From Mucilaginibacter_A sp964244955 (GTDB lineage Bacteria; Bacteroidota; Bacteroidia; Sphingobacteriales; Sphingobacteriaceae), in assembly GCA_964244955.1 (NCBI GenBank), contig CAXTKQ010000003.1, positions 25,856 through 89,855 of the forward strand: a stretch of 64,000 nucleotides of DNA, read 5' to 3'. This document shows positions 35,099 to 43,453 of the stretch, in pieces. A program made the translations under genes and the position numbers. Under the pieces are notes generated by a model that did not search any database, had not been told where the DNA came from, and was given only the letters and a program-made list of their open reading frames with translations. Every line of letters begins with the position of its first letter. Position 1 is the first letter of the stretch.

Positions 35099-38000
35099 TT
35101 AAAATCCAATATTAACACCAATTGTATAGGTGCGTGCTTTAGGGTTGGTATTGTAATCAACCCCTAATTGGCTGTTTGTGTTAAGCGTATAATTATTTGT
35201 TAATTCTGGGTCCAAACCTTTGTATTTAGTTAATACAAAAGCATTTTGTACCTCAGCATATAAACGTACCCTGTTTAATTTTACTTTATCTAATAATGTT
35301 TTGGGCAAGCTGTATCCTAAGATAATGTTTTGGGCACGAATAAATTTACCATCCTCCACAAAACGGGAATAAGCACTACCGGTTAAGTTAAGAAAATTAT
35401 CACGGCCATAAAAAAGTTTAGGCACATCGGTAATCTGACCCGGCGTAGTCCAACGATTTAAAATCTCCGTTCCATTATTTTGAAACTTCTGGTTTAATAA
35501 ACTTTCCTGACGGGTAACATTCATAATTTTATTCCCACCGGAATAAGTAAAGTAAACACTTAAATCTATTCCTTTATAAGTAAAGGTGTTGTTAAAGCCT
35601 CCGTAATAAGTTGGAAGGGAATTGCCCAAAATTTTTCTATCGGTAGTTGCACTCAAAGAAGTTTGTGTGGTAAGCGCGGTAGGATTGGCAGGATCGTAAT
35701 TATAATAAGTTTGATTTGGAATATTGCCTTGAATAACTTGTCCGTTACCCTTAATATATAAGGGATTACCATTTACAGTATTTACTCCTGCGTACTGATA
35801 ACCATATATAGAACCAACGGAATAACCTACACGATTGACGTTATAAGTATAAGGAATATCTGAGTTATTGTTAGCTAAAGTTGTAATCTTATTTTTAACA
35901 AAAGTTACGTTAAAATCTGTTGTCCAGCTAAAATCTTTTGCACGGACATTAACAGAGTTAACAGCAAACTCAAAACCTTTATTAACCATAGTACCTACGT
36001 TTTCATTAATAGCATTTCCGGGTACGCCCAACGAGGGAGCTGTAGGGGCAGCTAAAATCAGGTTGTTGTCTTTATTTTCAAAATAATCAGCAGTAACATT
36101 AATCCTATTGTTTAAAAAACTAATATCCAACCCAGCATCATATTTATCGGTAGTTTCAAACTTTAAGGAGCTGTTGCCAACTTGCCCATAAGCTAAACCA
36201 CTTTGCACACCATAAGTTGCAGCAGAGAAAATGCCAGCAAAAGGATAGTTGCCAATATTTGTATTGCCAGTTTTAGCGTAACTAGCCCTAAGCTTTAAAT
36301 CACTAATAAAACTAAGTGCTTTTGAATCTGTAAAAAATGATTCTCTTGAAACTCTCCACCCTAAGGAAGCACCAGGCAAATAAGCATATTGTTTTCCTAA
36401 AGGAAGTGAAGATATGGCATCTGCCCTGTAAGTTACCCCTACTAAATACCGGTCTTTAAATGAATAATTAATACGGCCAAAAAATGATTTATAAGCATTT
36501 TCTGTCACTCCGCCACCAATCCCAAATGTTGATTGCGTTAAAGAGCTACTTATAATATTTTGTCCGCCAAAAAAAGTACTTGATATTCCCTGTCCGCTTG
36601 CGTAGAATGATCTGTACCTTGATTTTTGATACTCTATACCAGCAACTGCATTAATATTATGATCCCCGATAATTGTATTGTATGATAATGTATTGATCCA
36701 GTTATATCTAAATTGTGGAATGTACTGCTGAAATTCATACCCTCTTGTCGAACCGCCACCATCACCATGTAATGGATCCCAATATTGATAGTCTTCCCCA
36801 AATAAAGCATTAGTACCTAACTGGGTCCTTAAATCTAACCCTTTAACAATGTTAATATTGGCAAAGGCATCACCATTAAAAGTTGTATTTTGATTGCTGT
36901 AAATGTTATGGTCTAAAATATATTTGATATTGGTATAATTATCATCAATATCCCTAAGGTTAGTCCCGTTTGTACCCCTTCCTAAACTATTTAATGTACT
37001 TAGGTTATAAGAACCATCGGCATTTATTGCCGGTACGTTAGGTAGTGCACGTATAGCATTGCTTACGTTTCCTGACAGCGCATTTGTTCCTGTATTTAAA
37101 CCTAAGTTTTGAATGTAGGAAAGAGAGGTGTTAATTCCAAAAGTAACATGATTACTTAAAGCTTTTTGCTCTACTTTACCTCTATACTGATATTTTCTCT
37201 GGCTATTATCTGTAATTATACCTTTAAAATCAGCATAATCTAAAGAGAAAAAGTAATTTGTTTGTTCAGTGGCCCCACTAACAGATAAAGCATGGTTTTG
37301 CTGAAAAGCACTGTTGTTAAAAACAACTTTTTGCCAGTCGGTATTGATTACATTGCCATTTGCATCAAGCGTAGGAAAAGCTGCTGCAACAGACCCTGCA
37401 TTAATTAACTTCTCATTAGCAATAGTAATAAACTGATTAGCATCTAACAATTTAAACCTTTTTGAGGGCTGTGATGAAGCAAACCAGGAATCATAAGAGA
37501 TCCTCGGCTTACCCAAAATACCCCTTTTAGTAGTAATAATTACCACACCATTAGATCCTCTGGAACCATAAATAGCCGTAGAAGCACCGTCTTTTAATAC
37601 ATCTACGCTCTGAATATCATTCGGGTTAATATCACCCAATGGGTTATTTGGCGTAACACTACTTTGATTTCCAGTAATAATCGGAACACCATCTACTACA
37701 TACAGTGGATCAGCGCCACCTGTAATTGAATTTGTACCCCGGATACGGATAACCGGAGCAGCTCCCAAAACACCACTTGGTACCGTTACCTGTACACCAG
37801 TTACTTTACCGGCCAAGGCTTGGTCAAAACTGGCCACTGGTTGGTTTGTTAATTGAGAGCCTTTAACACTACCGATCGAACCCGTTACGTCTTTTCTTTC
37901 CTGTGTGCCATAACCCACTACAACAACTTCATTTAATTGACTGGCCGAACCTAGAAGTGCCACAATAGCCCTATTGCCTGTTACAGTTATAGTCTGGGTT

Positions 38001-38239
38001 TTAAAACCAATAAAACTAAAAACCAATCTTGAGTTGCTGTTAGGGACCTTAATAGCGTAAGTACCATCAGCACTTGTTTGTGTGCCAATTTTAGTTCCTT
38101 GAACCATTACACTTACGCCTGGTAATGGCAAGCCATCATCTTTTCCGGTAACTACACCGGTAATAGTCCTGGTTTGTGCATTGGCTTGAGAGACAAACAG
38201 CAACAAAACCCATAATAAATTAAGTAAAATTTTTTTCAT
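35099..38239 (-). CDS. SusC/RagA-family TonB-dependent transporter
   Basis: 1046 residues: signal peptide ending LFVSQANAQ (22), carboxypeptidase-like domain (about 23-105, RTITGVVTGKDDGLPLPGVSVMVQGT), and the plug with the SusC motif NEVVVVGYGTQERKDVTGSIGSV and DPLYVVDGVPI, then NPNDIQSVDVLKDGASTAIYGSRGSNGVVIITTKRG. The rest is a 22-strand barrel ending VGVNIGF-like at the C-terminus (YTIGVNIGF). It imports a nutrient with SusD using TonB energy. The pair is more AT-rich than its surroundings and contains almost none of the dispersed motif. Confidence 0.95.
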   Translation of the reverse strand: MKKILLNLLWVLLLFVSQANAQTRTITGVVTGKDDGLPLPGVSVMVQGTKIGTQTSADGTYAIKVPNSNSRLVFSFIGFKTQTITVTGNRAIVALLGSASQLNEVVVVGYGTQERKDVTGSIGSVKGSQLTNQPVASFDQALAGKVTGVQVTVPSGVLGAAPVIRIRGTNSITGGADPLYVVDGVPIITGNQSSVTPNNPLGDINPNDIQSVDVLKDGASTAIYGSRGSNGVVIITTKRGILGKPRISYDSWFASSQPSKRFKLLDANQFITIANEKLINAGSVAAAFPTLDANGNVINTDWQKVVFNNSAFQQNHALSVSGATEQTNYFFSLDYADFKGIITDNSQRKYQYRGKVEQKALSNHVTFGINTSLSYIQNLGLNTGTNALSGNVSNAIRALPNVPAINADGSYNLSTLNSLGRGTNGTNLRDIDDNYTNIKYILDHNIYSNQNTTFNGDAFANINIVKGLDLRTQLGTNALFGEDYQYWDPLHGDGGGSTRGYEFQQYIPQFRYNWINTLSYNTIIGDHNINAVAGIEYQKSRYRSFYASGQGISSTFFGGQNIISSSLTQSTFGIGGGVTENAYKSFFGRINYSFKDRYLVGVTYRADAISSLPLGKQYAYLPGASLGWRVSRESFFTDSKALSFISDLKLRASYAKTGNTNIGNYPFAGIFSAATYGVQSGLAYGQVGNSSLKFETTDKYDAGLDISFLNNRINVTADYFENKDNNLILAAPTAPSLGVPGNAINENVGTMVNKGFEFAVNSVNVRAKDFSWTTDFNVTFVKNKITTLANNNSDIPYTYNVNRVGYSVGSIYGYQYAGVNTVNGNPLYIKGNGQVIQGNIPNQTYYNYDPANPTALTTQTSLSATTDRKILGNSLPTYYGGFNNTFTYKGIDLSVYFTYSGGNKIMNVTRQESLLNQKFQNNGTEILNRWTTPGQITDVPKLFYGRDNFLNLTGSAYSRFVEDGKFIRAQNIILGYSLPKTLLDKVKLNRVRLYAEVQNAFVLTKYKGLDPELTNNYTLNTNSQLGVDYNTNPKARTYTIGVNIGF

Positions 38240-38415
38240 TCGTTTGCTAATTGTTAATGTGGGGATTAAAGTATAACAAAATAATTTTAAAACAAAGCCT
38301 TAGAATATTAACTGCTTCTATTGTTTCATATAGGTTGTTTAAAAATTGAAAATTGACAAAAAAATAACAAAACATAGTTTTAAAAGCATGTTTAAAATTT
38401 ACTTAATCAATCCCT

Positions 38416-38508
38416 ATGCTCCTTTTATCACCTAAAAATTGGTGAACACTTGGTTTTTGTTTATTTAAATTAATACAAGTGCCAACCTTTATGGCATAAA
38501 AGAAGCAT
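38416..38508. repeat. Facing pair of dispersed-motif copies upstream of padR
   Basis: ATGCTCCTTTTA (38416-38427, one change in the core) with a perfect second half TAAAAATTGGTG, and TAAAAGAAGCAT (38497-38508) in the opposite orientation. They lie in the 375-base divergent gap between susC and padR. The part next to susC (38240-38410) is AT-rich and shows no clear gene or motif. Confidence 0.75.
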
Positions 38509-38574
38509 TCAACATTTCGTCCCACTCTTTTTCAAAACCTCCTTCAAAAAATATTTTCATTTAATTTAGTACTA

Positions 38575-38610
38575 TGTATTGCACAATACAATCCTAAACC
38601 TATATCTTTG
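38575..38610 (+). promoter_or_regulatory. padR promoter with overlapping palindromic operator
   Basis: TTG (38579-38581) and TATCTTTG (38603-38610), 21 bases apart, fit the Bacteroidota promoter. The -33 part lies inside a palindrome TGTATTG-CA-CAATACA (38575-38590), similar to the ATGT/ACAT dyads bound by PadR proteins. Self-repression is the natural reading. The ATG follows the -7 box after four bases, so the mRNA is nearly leaderless. Confidence 0.65.
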
Positions 38611-38614
38611 TAAT

Positions 38615-38956
38615 ATGATATTGGAAAACACGCAAACCCAAATGAGGAAGGGCATCCTGGAATACTGTATCCTCGCCATTATTTCCCGCGGGGAAATTTA
38701 TGCCTCGGATATTATTGCCGAACTAAAAGTTGCAAAACTGCTGGTGGTGGAAGGCACGTTGTACCCGCTCCTCACCCGTCTTAAAAATAATGGCCTGCTT
38801 AGTTACAACTGGGTAGAATCCACTTCCGGGCCGCCGCGAAAATATTACCAGTTGACTTCGGAAGGCTCTGTGCTGCTAAAACAACTGGACGCAACCTGGC
38901 AAGAGCTGTCCTTCGCGGTAGAAGTATCCTTAAAAGCAAGAAACAATAACCTGTAA
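38615..38956 (+). CDS. PadR-family transcriptional regulator
   Basis: 113 residues from the ATG at 38615; an in-frame TTG upstream lies within the operator and is rejected. The PadR winged helix is clear: QMRKGILEYCILAIISRGEIYASDIIAELK, VEGTLYPLLTRLKNNGLLSYNWVES, GPPRKYYQLTSEG. It sits 40 bases before a PspC-domain gene on the same strand. PadR-PspC pairs are common in Bacteroidota and may respond to envelope stress; that role is inferred from the neighbour. Confidence 0.93.
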   Translation: MILENTQTQMRKGILEYCILAIISRGEIYASDIIAELKVAKLLVVEGTLYPLLTRLKNNGLLSYNWVESTSGPPRKYYQLTSEGSVLLKQLDATWQELSFAVEVSLKARNNNL

Positions 38957-38961
38957 ACCAT

Positions 38962-38988
38962 CACACCTCATACCCCACACCTCATACC
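38962..38988. repeat. Tandem 13 bp direct repeat before the PspC gene
   Basis: CACACCTCATACC occurs twice with a 14-base period in the 40-base padR-pspC spacer, just before the PspC start codon. It may be simple slippage or affect translation; nothing decides between these. Confidence 0.6.
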
Positions 38989-38996
38989 TAAATACC

Positions 38997-40619
38997 ATGA
39001 ACAAAACAATTATCATCAATATAAACGGCATCATTTTTCATATCGAAGAAGATGCTTACGACATCCTGAAAAACTACATGACCGGCATTAAAAAGCACTT
39101 TGCCAGTTCGGACGACAGCCTGGAAATTACAACCGATATTGAAAACCGTATCGCCGAAATGTTCTCCGAGCTTTTAAGGCGGGAAGGCAAACAAGTAATC
39201 GTTACGCCTGATGTTACCGCGGTAATTTTACAAATGGGAACCATTGAGGATTTTTCGACTGGAGAACAAGAACCTGCTTTTACTGCTGGCACAACAGAAC
39301 ATTCTACAGAACGACGGTTGTTCCGCGACCCCGACGATCATTTAATTGGCGGCGTTGCGGCCGGTATGGCCAATTATTTTGGTATCGAAGCACTTTGGGT
39401 TCGCCTGATTTTTGTGGTTTCGCTTTTTGGTGCCGGCAGTGGTTTGCTGGTTTACATTATCCTTTGGGCCATTATCCCGCGCGCCAATACCCGGACAGAA
39501 AAAATGGCCATGAAAGGAGAACGTGCTGATTTACAAGGCTTTAAACGCAATTTTGATGAAGAGTTAAAAAACATCAAACAATCCTTGTCCAACGCCAACC
39601 GCGAAGCCAAGCCTTTTGTTTACAAAATTAGGGACTTCGTTGGCGAGTTTTTATTGCTCCTGCAACGTTTTTTTAAGGGAAGCGGCAAAATCCTTTTAAA
39701 ACTAATTGGCTTATTTATTATTATCGTATGTGCCTGTACTCTAATCGGTTTACTGGTTTCCATTGTGGTTTTCTCTGCCAATCAATCCATGTTTGTGCAT
39801 GGTTTTTCGCCTTTTAATATTGTTGATTATAAGTTTAGCAATATCATCTATGTATGCGGGTTTTTGGTTTGCGCCATTCCGTTATTTGGCTTGATCCTTT
39901 TTACCATCCGCATCGTTTTTTCCAGGAATGTTTTAGGCAGGTCAATTGGTTTTATTTTGTTGATTGGCTGGATTGCCGCCGTAAGCACTTTGGCTTTTTA
40001 TGCCACAAAAATAGCAGCCGACTTTAGGTACACGGCCAGTTTTAACCAAAGCATGGACATTATGCCAACGCAAAGCCAGCATTATTTCCTCAAAATAAAC
40101 ACGGCCAAAATTTTGACGAAAGAAGACAGCGCAACTTTAGGCATCAAAAAGAATGATTTTGCCAACCGCATTATTGTCAACATGAACAATGAAAACGACA
40201 CCGATATCAGCCCGGAAAATGTTTCTTTGTTTATCGAAAAAAGTGAGAATGAGTTTCCCTCGCTGGTAGAGTCTTACCGTTCAAAAGGCGCAAACTATCA
40301 GGAAGCTTTGCTCAATGCCCGCAACACCCAATATAATTTTATGCAGGAAGATACGGTGATTAAGTTCGACCGTAAATTAATACCGATAAAAAAAGCATCC
40401 TGGCGCGACCAGAAAATTGATTTAACGCTGAAGCTTCCCTTAAATTCCATCATCACCATTGATGAAGGTTTAGATTTTATTTTGCGCGATGTGGATTTGT
40501 ACAGTTGCGACAACCAGGACGACAAAAACCGGGGCAAACGCCTGGCCAAGTTTAAAATGACCGAAACGGGCTTGGTTTGTTTAAAAGATTCTACCAAACA
40601 TCAGGAAGAAGGGCAATAA
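38997..40619 (+). CDS. PspC-domain membrane protein
   Basis: 540 residues. The N-terminal 90 residues are soluble; the PspC domain at about 103-165 reads LFRDPDDHLIGGVAAGMANYFGIEALWVRLIFVVSLFGAGSGLLVYIILWAIIPR. Further transmembrane segments lie near 225-260, 275-300 and 310-335, followed by a periplasmic C-terminal domain of about 200 residues. PspC domains sense envelope damage in the phage-shock response of other bacteria. It is co-transcribed with padR. Confidence 0.88.
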   Translation: MNKTIIININGIIFHIEEDAYDILKNYMTGIKKHFASSDDSLEITTDIENRIAEMFSELLRREGKQVIVTPDVTAVILQMGTIEDFSTGEQEPAFTAGTTEHSTERRLFRDPDDHLIGGVAAGMANYFGIEALWVRLIFVVSLFGAGSGLLVYIILWAIIPRANTRTEKMAMKGERADLQGFKRNFDEELKNIKQSLSNANREAKPFVYKIRDFVGEFLLLLQRFFKGSGKILLKLIGLFIIIVCACTLIGLLVSIVVFSANQSMFVHGFSPFNIVDYKFSNIIYVCGFLVCAIPLFGLILFTIRIVFSRNVLGRSIGFILLIGWIAAVSTLAFYATKIAADFRYTASFNQSMDIMPTQSQHYFLKINTAKILTKEDSATLGIKKNDFANRIIVNMNNENDTDISPENVSLFIEKSENEFPSLVESYRSKGANYQEALLNARNTQYNFMQEDTVIKFDRKLIPIKKASWRDQKIDLTLKLPLNSIITIDEGLDFILRDVDLYSCDNQDDKNRGKRLAKFKMTETGLVCLKDSTKHQEEGQ

Positions 40620-40629
40620 TTGTTGTCGC

Positions 40630-40723
40630 TTTGTCATTTCGACCGAAGGGAGAAATCTTCTTCAAAGCAGGATTATGTCTTTTTACTTTGAAGAAGATCC
40701 CTCTTAACATCGGGATGACAAAG
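40630..40723. repeat. TGTCATTTCGACC-type intergenic inverted repeat, degenerate copy
   Basis: Outer arms CTTTGTCAT and ATGACAAAG, and inner arms AGATTTCTTC-like and CTTTGAAGAAGAT, make a long imperfect hairpin beginning with the TTGTCATTTCGACCGAAGGG motif. It is the same family as 53771-53886 and lies directly after the PspC stop, where it may also end transcription. Confidence 0.75.
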
Positions 40724-40793
40724 CGCAGAAATGCAAAGCGCTACTTTCTAACTTTCCGTCTTTCGGTCTTCCCAACTTCCTGGCTTTTTTCGA

Positions 40794-40915
40794 ATGCTTC
40801 TTTTATCCCCTAAAAATACTTTTTAAAATCTGTAACCAAACCGCTGCTTCCTGCATCTTACTAACAAATACCGTGGATAAACGAACACATATCGGGTTTG
40901 GGCGGCCGCTCAAAC
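40794..40915. repeat. Dispersed-motif copy and a 20 bp near-palindrome in a 379-base gap
   Basis: ATGCTTCTTTTA (40794-40805) is followed by TCCCC and TAAAAATAC. At 40896-40915 GTTTG-G-GCGGCCGC-T-CAAAC is a dyad with one mismatched pair, a possible operator for the barrel-protein gene 83 bases downstream. A T/A-rich inverted repeat follows at about 40944-40970. No gene is visible in 40724-40998. Confidence 0.55.
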
Positions 40916-40998
40916 CTTAATCAAAATCCTGGTTAACAAGCATTTTAAAAAAAGAAGGTTTCTTTTTAAAGGATACTTCTGCCCAAATTTTTACAGAC

Positions 40999-43452
40999 AT
41001 GAACAAAAAACTTACTCTATCAATGCTTCTTTTAGCACTACTTTTTTTAGTTGGAAGCAGGTTATCAGCGCAAACCAAAACCAGTGGAACTGTTTCCGGT
41101 TTGGTGGTTGATGCGCAGCAAAAACCATTGGATTATGCTACGGTGAGCTTGCTGAAAGCCAAAGATTCTTCCCTGGTAAAAGGAGCGTTGACAGACGACA
41201 AAGGCCATTATCAAATTTCCGGTATTTCGGCAGGAAACTATTTGGTTTCCGTTAGTGTGGTCTCTTACAAAAAAGCATTTTCAAAACCGTTTACCATCAG
41301 TGAAGCCAATGCTTCTTTTACCATAGAAAAATTGGTGTTGGCAGCCGGAGAGCAGCAATTGAAAGGCGTATCCATTGTGGCGCAAAAGCCGCTGATCGAA
41401 CATAAAATTGACCGGACCGTGCTGAACGTAGAAAATAGCGTGCTGGCTGCCGGAAATTCGGCTTTAGAAATTTTACAAAAAGCGCCCGGCGTTACTTTGG
41501 ATAAAGACGACAACATCAGCCTGAAAGGCAAACAAGGCGTTACCGTGATGATTGATGGGAAATTGACTTATCTTTCTTCGGCGCAACTGGCTACTTTGCT
41601 GCGTTCTACGGATGGCAATTCGATCCAGTCTATCGAAATCATCACCAATCCTTCTGCCAAATACGATGCGGCAGGAAACTCAGGGATCATTAACATCAAA
41701 ATGAAAAAAAATAAAAGTTCCGGCACCAACGGCAGTGTGATTTTGGGTGCCGGATATGGCGCCTACCCCAGGACGAGCGAATCCCTTACCTTAAATCATA
41801 AAGAAGGAAAATTTAATTTTTTCGGTTCGTACAATCACGGCGACCGTGATTGGTATAATGAACTTGATATCGACCGCGTAGTTGGCAGCAGTAATAACAC
41901 CACTTTTTTCAACCAAAAAACGTTTATTAAACAAATCAGTTATCATAACAATTACCGTTTTGGAACAGATTACGATATTACCAAAAAACATACTATTGGA
42001 TTTGTAGTAAATGGTTATTTTAATGGTGAAAATAACAATAACATTGCAAACACGCTGATTGGTGCCCGTGAAGGCGTTACAGATTCGTTGCAAAAAACAT
42101 ATTCAAACCTCCATCAAACGTATAAAAACTTCGCTTTTAATTTGAACGACCGTTTGCAGTTGGATACTTCCGGACAAGAGCTAGCTATTGATTTGGATTA
42201 TTCCAAATTCAACAACAATAACATTGCACAATACAACACTGATTTTTTTCTGTCGGACGGCAATATTCAGCGTACGCCGCTATCGCTGCGCAACCAAACG
42301 CCATCGGTTATCAGCATCAAAACCGGCAAGGCGGATTATACCAAAAACATCAAAAAAATTGGCAAACTGGAAGCCGGTATCAAATTAAGCGATGTGCAAA
42401 CGGATAATGATTTGCAGGCGCAAAAACTTTTTGGCAGCAGCGGTTACCTCAACGATACTGCCCGCACCAACCGCTTTGTTTACACCGAAAAAATCAGCGC
42501 GGCTTATATCAATTTAAGCCACACATTTAAAAAGCTTTCGGTACAAGTTGGTTTACGTGCAGAAAACACCCACTCCAACGGAAACCTGATTACCACAAAC
42601 CAGGTGGTTGACCGTAATTATTTAAACTTTTTTCCGAGTTTGTTTTTACAGGAAAGCATCAATGCTAAAAATGATGTTGGTTTTACCTACAGCCGCAGGA
42701 TTGACAGGCCGAGCTATGATAATTTAAACCCGTTTGTTTATTACTTAGATCAATACACTTACAGCCAGGGCAACCCGTTTTTGAAACCGCAATACACACA
42801 ATCTTTTGAGCTGAATTATACCTACAACAAAACCATTAACGTAAGTTTGGGCTACAGCCGAACCACGGATGTGATTACCGAAGTTATCAAAACGGTAAAT
42901 AAAGCATCATTTGATACACAGTTGAACCTGCAAACCCAAAACGCTTACAGCCTTAACATCAATGCGCCTTTTACCTTTACAAAATGGTGGACGGGCAACT
43001 TAAATTTTAATGGTTTTTATTTAGGCTTTAAGTCTGATTCATTGCTTGGCGGCAATTTAAGCAGAGGCAAAGCCGCTTTCCAGGCCAAAGCGTTGCAAAC
43101 GTTTTCGTTTGGCAAAGGCTTTAAAGCAGAACTTTCCAGTGATTATCAATCGCCGTTGGTTTACGGTGTTTTCAACATCAGGCCACAATATGCAATTGAT
43201 GGTGGCCTGAGCAAATCCTTCGCCAATAAAAAAGCCAATGTTAAGTTATCGGTAAGCGATATTTTTAATACGCGCACCAACAACCTCAGCAGCAATTACT
43301 CAAACACAAACATCTACATTTACCAAAAGCGGGACACGCGTGTAGCCTTGCTTACGCTGACCTACAACTTTGGCAACAGCAAACTGGCACCAAGCCGCCG
43401 CCATGACAGTGGAGCCGATGCCGAAAAAAACCGCGTAAAAAGCGGAGGCTAA
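40999..43452 (+). CDS. Outer-membrane beta-barrel protein, TonB-dependent receptor-like
   Basis: 817 residues: signal peptide ending RLSAQ (about 25), a carboxypeptidase-regulatory domain (TVSGLVVDAQQKPLDYATVSLLKAKDSSLVKGALTDDKGHYQI, about 32-110), a plug region with VMIDGKLTYLSSAQLATLLRS and IEIITNPSAKYDAAGNSGIINIKMKK, and a barrel of about 600 residues ending LLTLTYNFGNSK. This is the outer membrane beta-barrel family related to TonB-dependent receptors but not a SusC. Cargo unknown. A motif copy falls in the signal peptide (41023-41034). Confidence 0.85.
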   Translation: MNKKLTLSMLLLALLFLVGSRLSAQTKTSGTVSGLVVDAQQKPLDYATVSLLKAKDSSLVKGALTDDKGHYQISGISAGNYLVSVSVVSYKKAFSKPFTISEANASFTIEKLVLAAGEQQLKGVSIVAQKPLIEHKIDRTVLNVENSVLAAGNSALEILQKAPGVTLDKDDNISLKGKQGVTVMIDGKLTYLSSAQLATLLRSTDGNSIQSIEIITNPSAKYDAAGNSGIINIKMKKNKSSGTNGSVILGAGYGAYPRTSESLTLNHKEGKFNFFGSYNHGDRDWYNELDIDRVVGSSNNTTFFNQKTFIKQISYHNNYRFGTDYDITKKHTIGFVVNGYFNGENNNNIANTLIGAREGVTDSLQKTYSNLHQTYKNFAFNLNDRLQLDTSGQELAIDLDYSKFNNNNIAQYNTDFFLSDGNIQRTPLSLRNQTPSVISIKTGKADYTKNIKKIGKLEAGIKLSDVQTDNDLQAQKLFGSSGYLNDTARTNRFVYTEKISAAYINLSHTFKKLSVQVGLRAENTHSNGNLITTNQVVDRNYLNFFPSLFLQESINAKNDVGFTYSRRIDRPSYDNLNPFVYYLDQYTYSQGNPFLKPQYTQSFELNYTYNKTINVSLGYSRTTDVITEVIKTVNKASFDTQLNLQTQNAYSLNINAPFTFTKWWTGNLNFNGFYLGFKSDSLLGGNLSRGKAAFQAKALQTFSFGKGFKAELSSDYQSPLVYGVFNIRPQYAIDGGLSKSFANKKANVKLSVSDIFNTRTNNLSSNYSNTNIYIYQKRDTRVALLTLTYNFGNSKLAPSRRHDSGADAEKNRVKSGG

Positions 43453-43453
43453 A

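Noticed and set aside
33450..38239. A full polysaccharide utilisation locus
   Set aside because: Only susC and susD are present; no glycoside hydrolase, sigma/anti-sigma pair or hybrid two-component system lies nearby.
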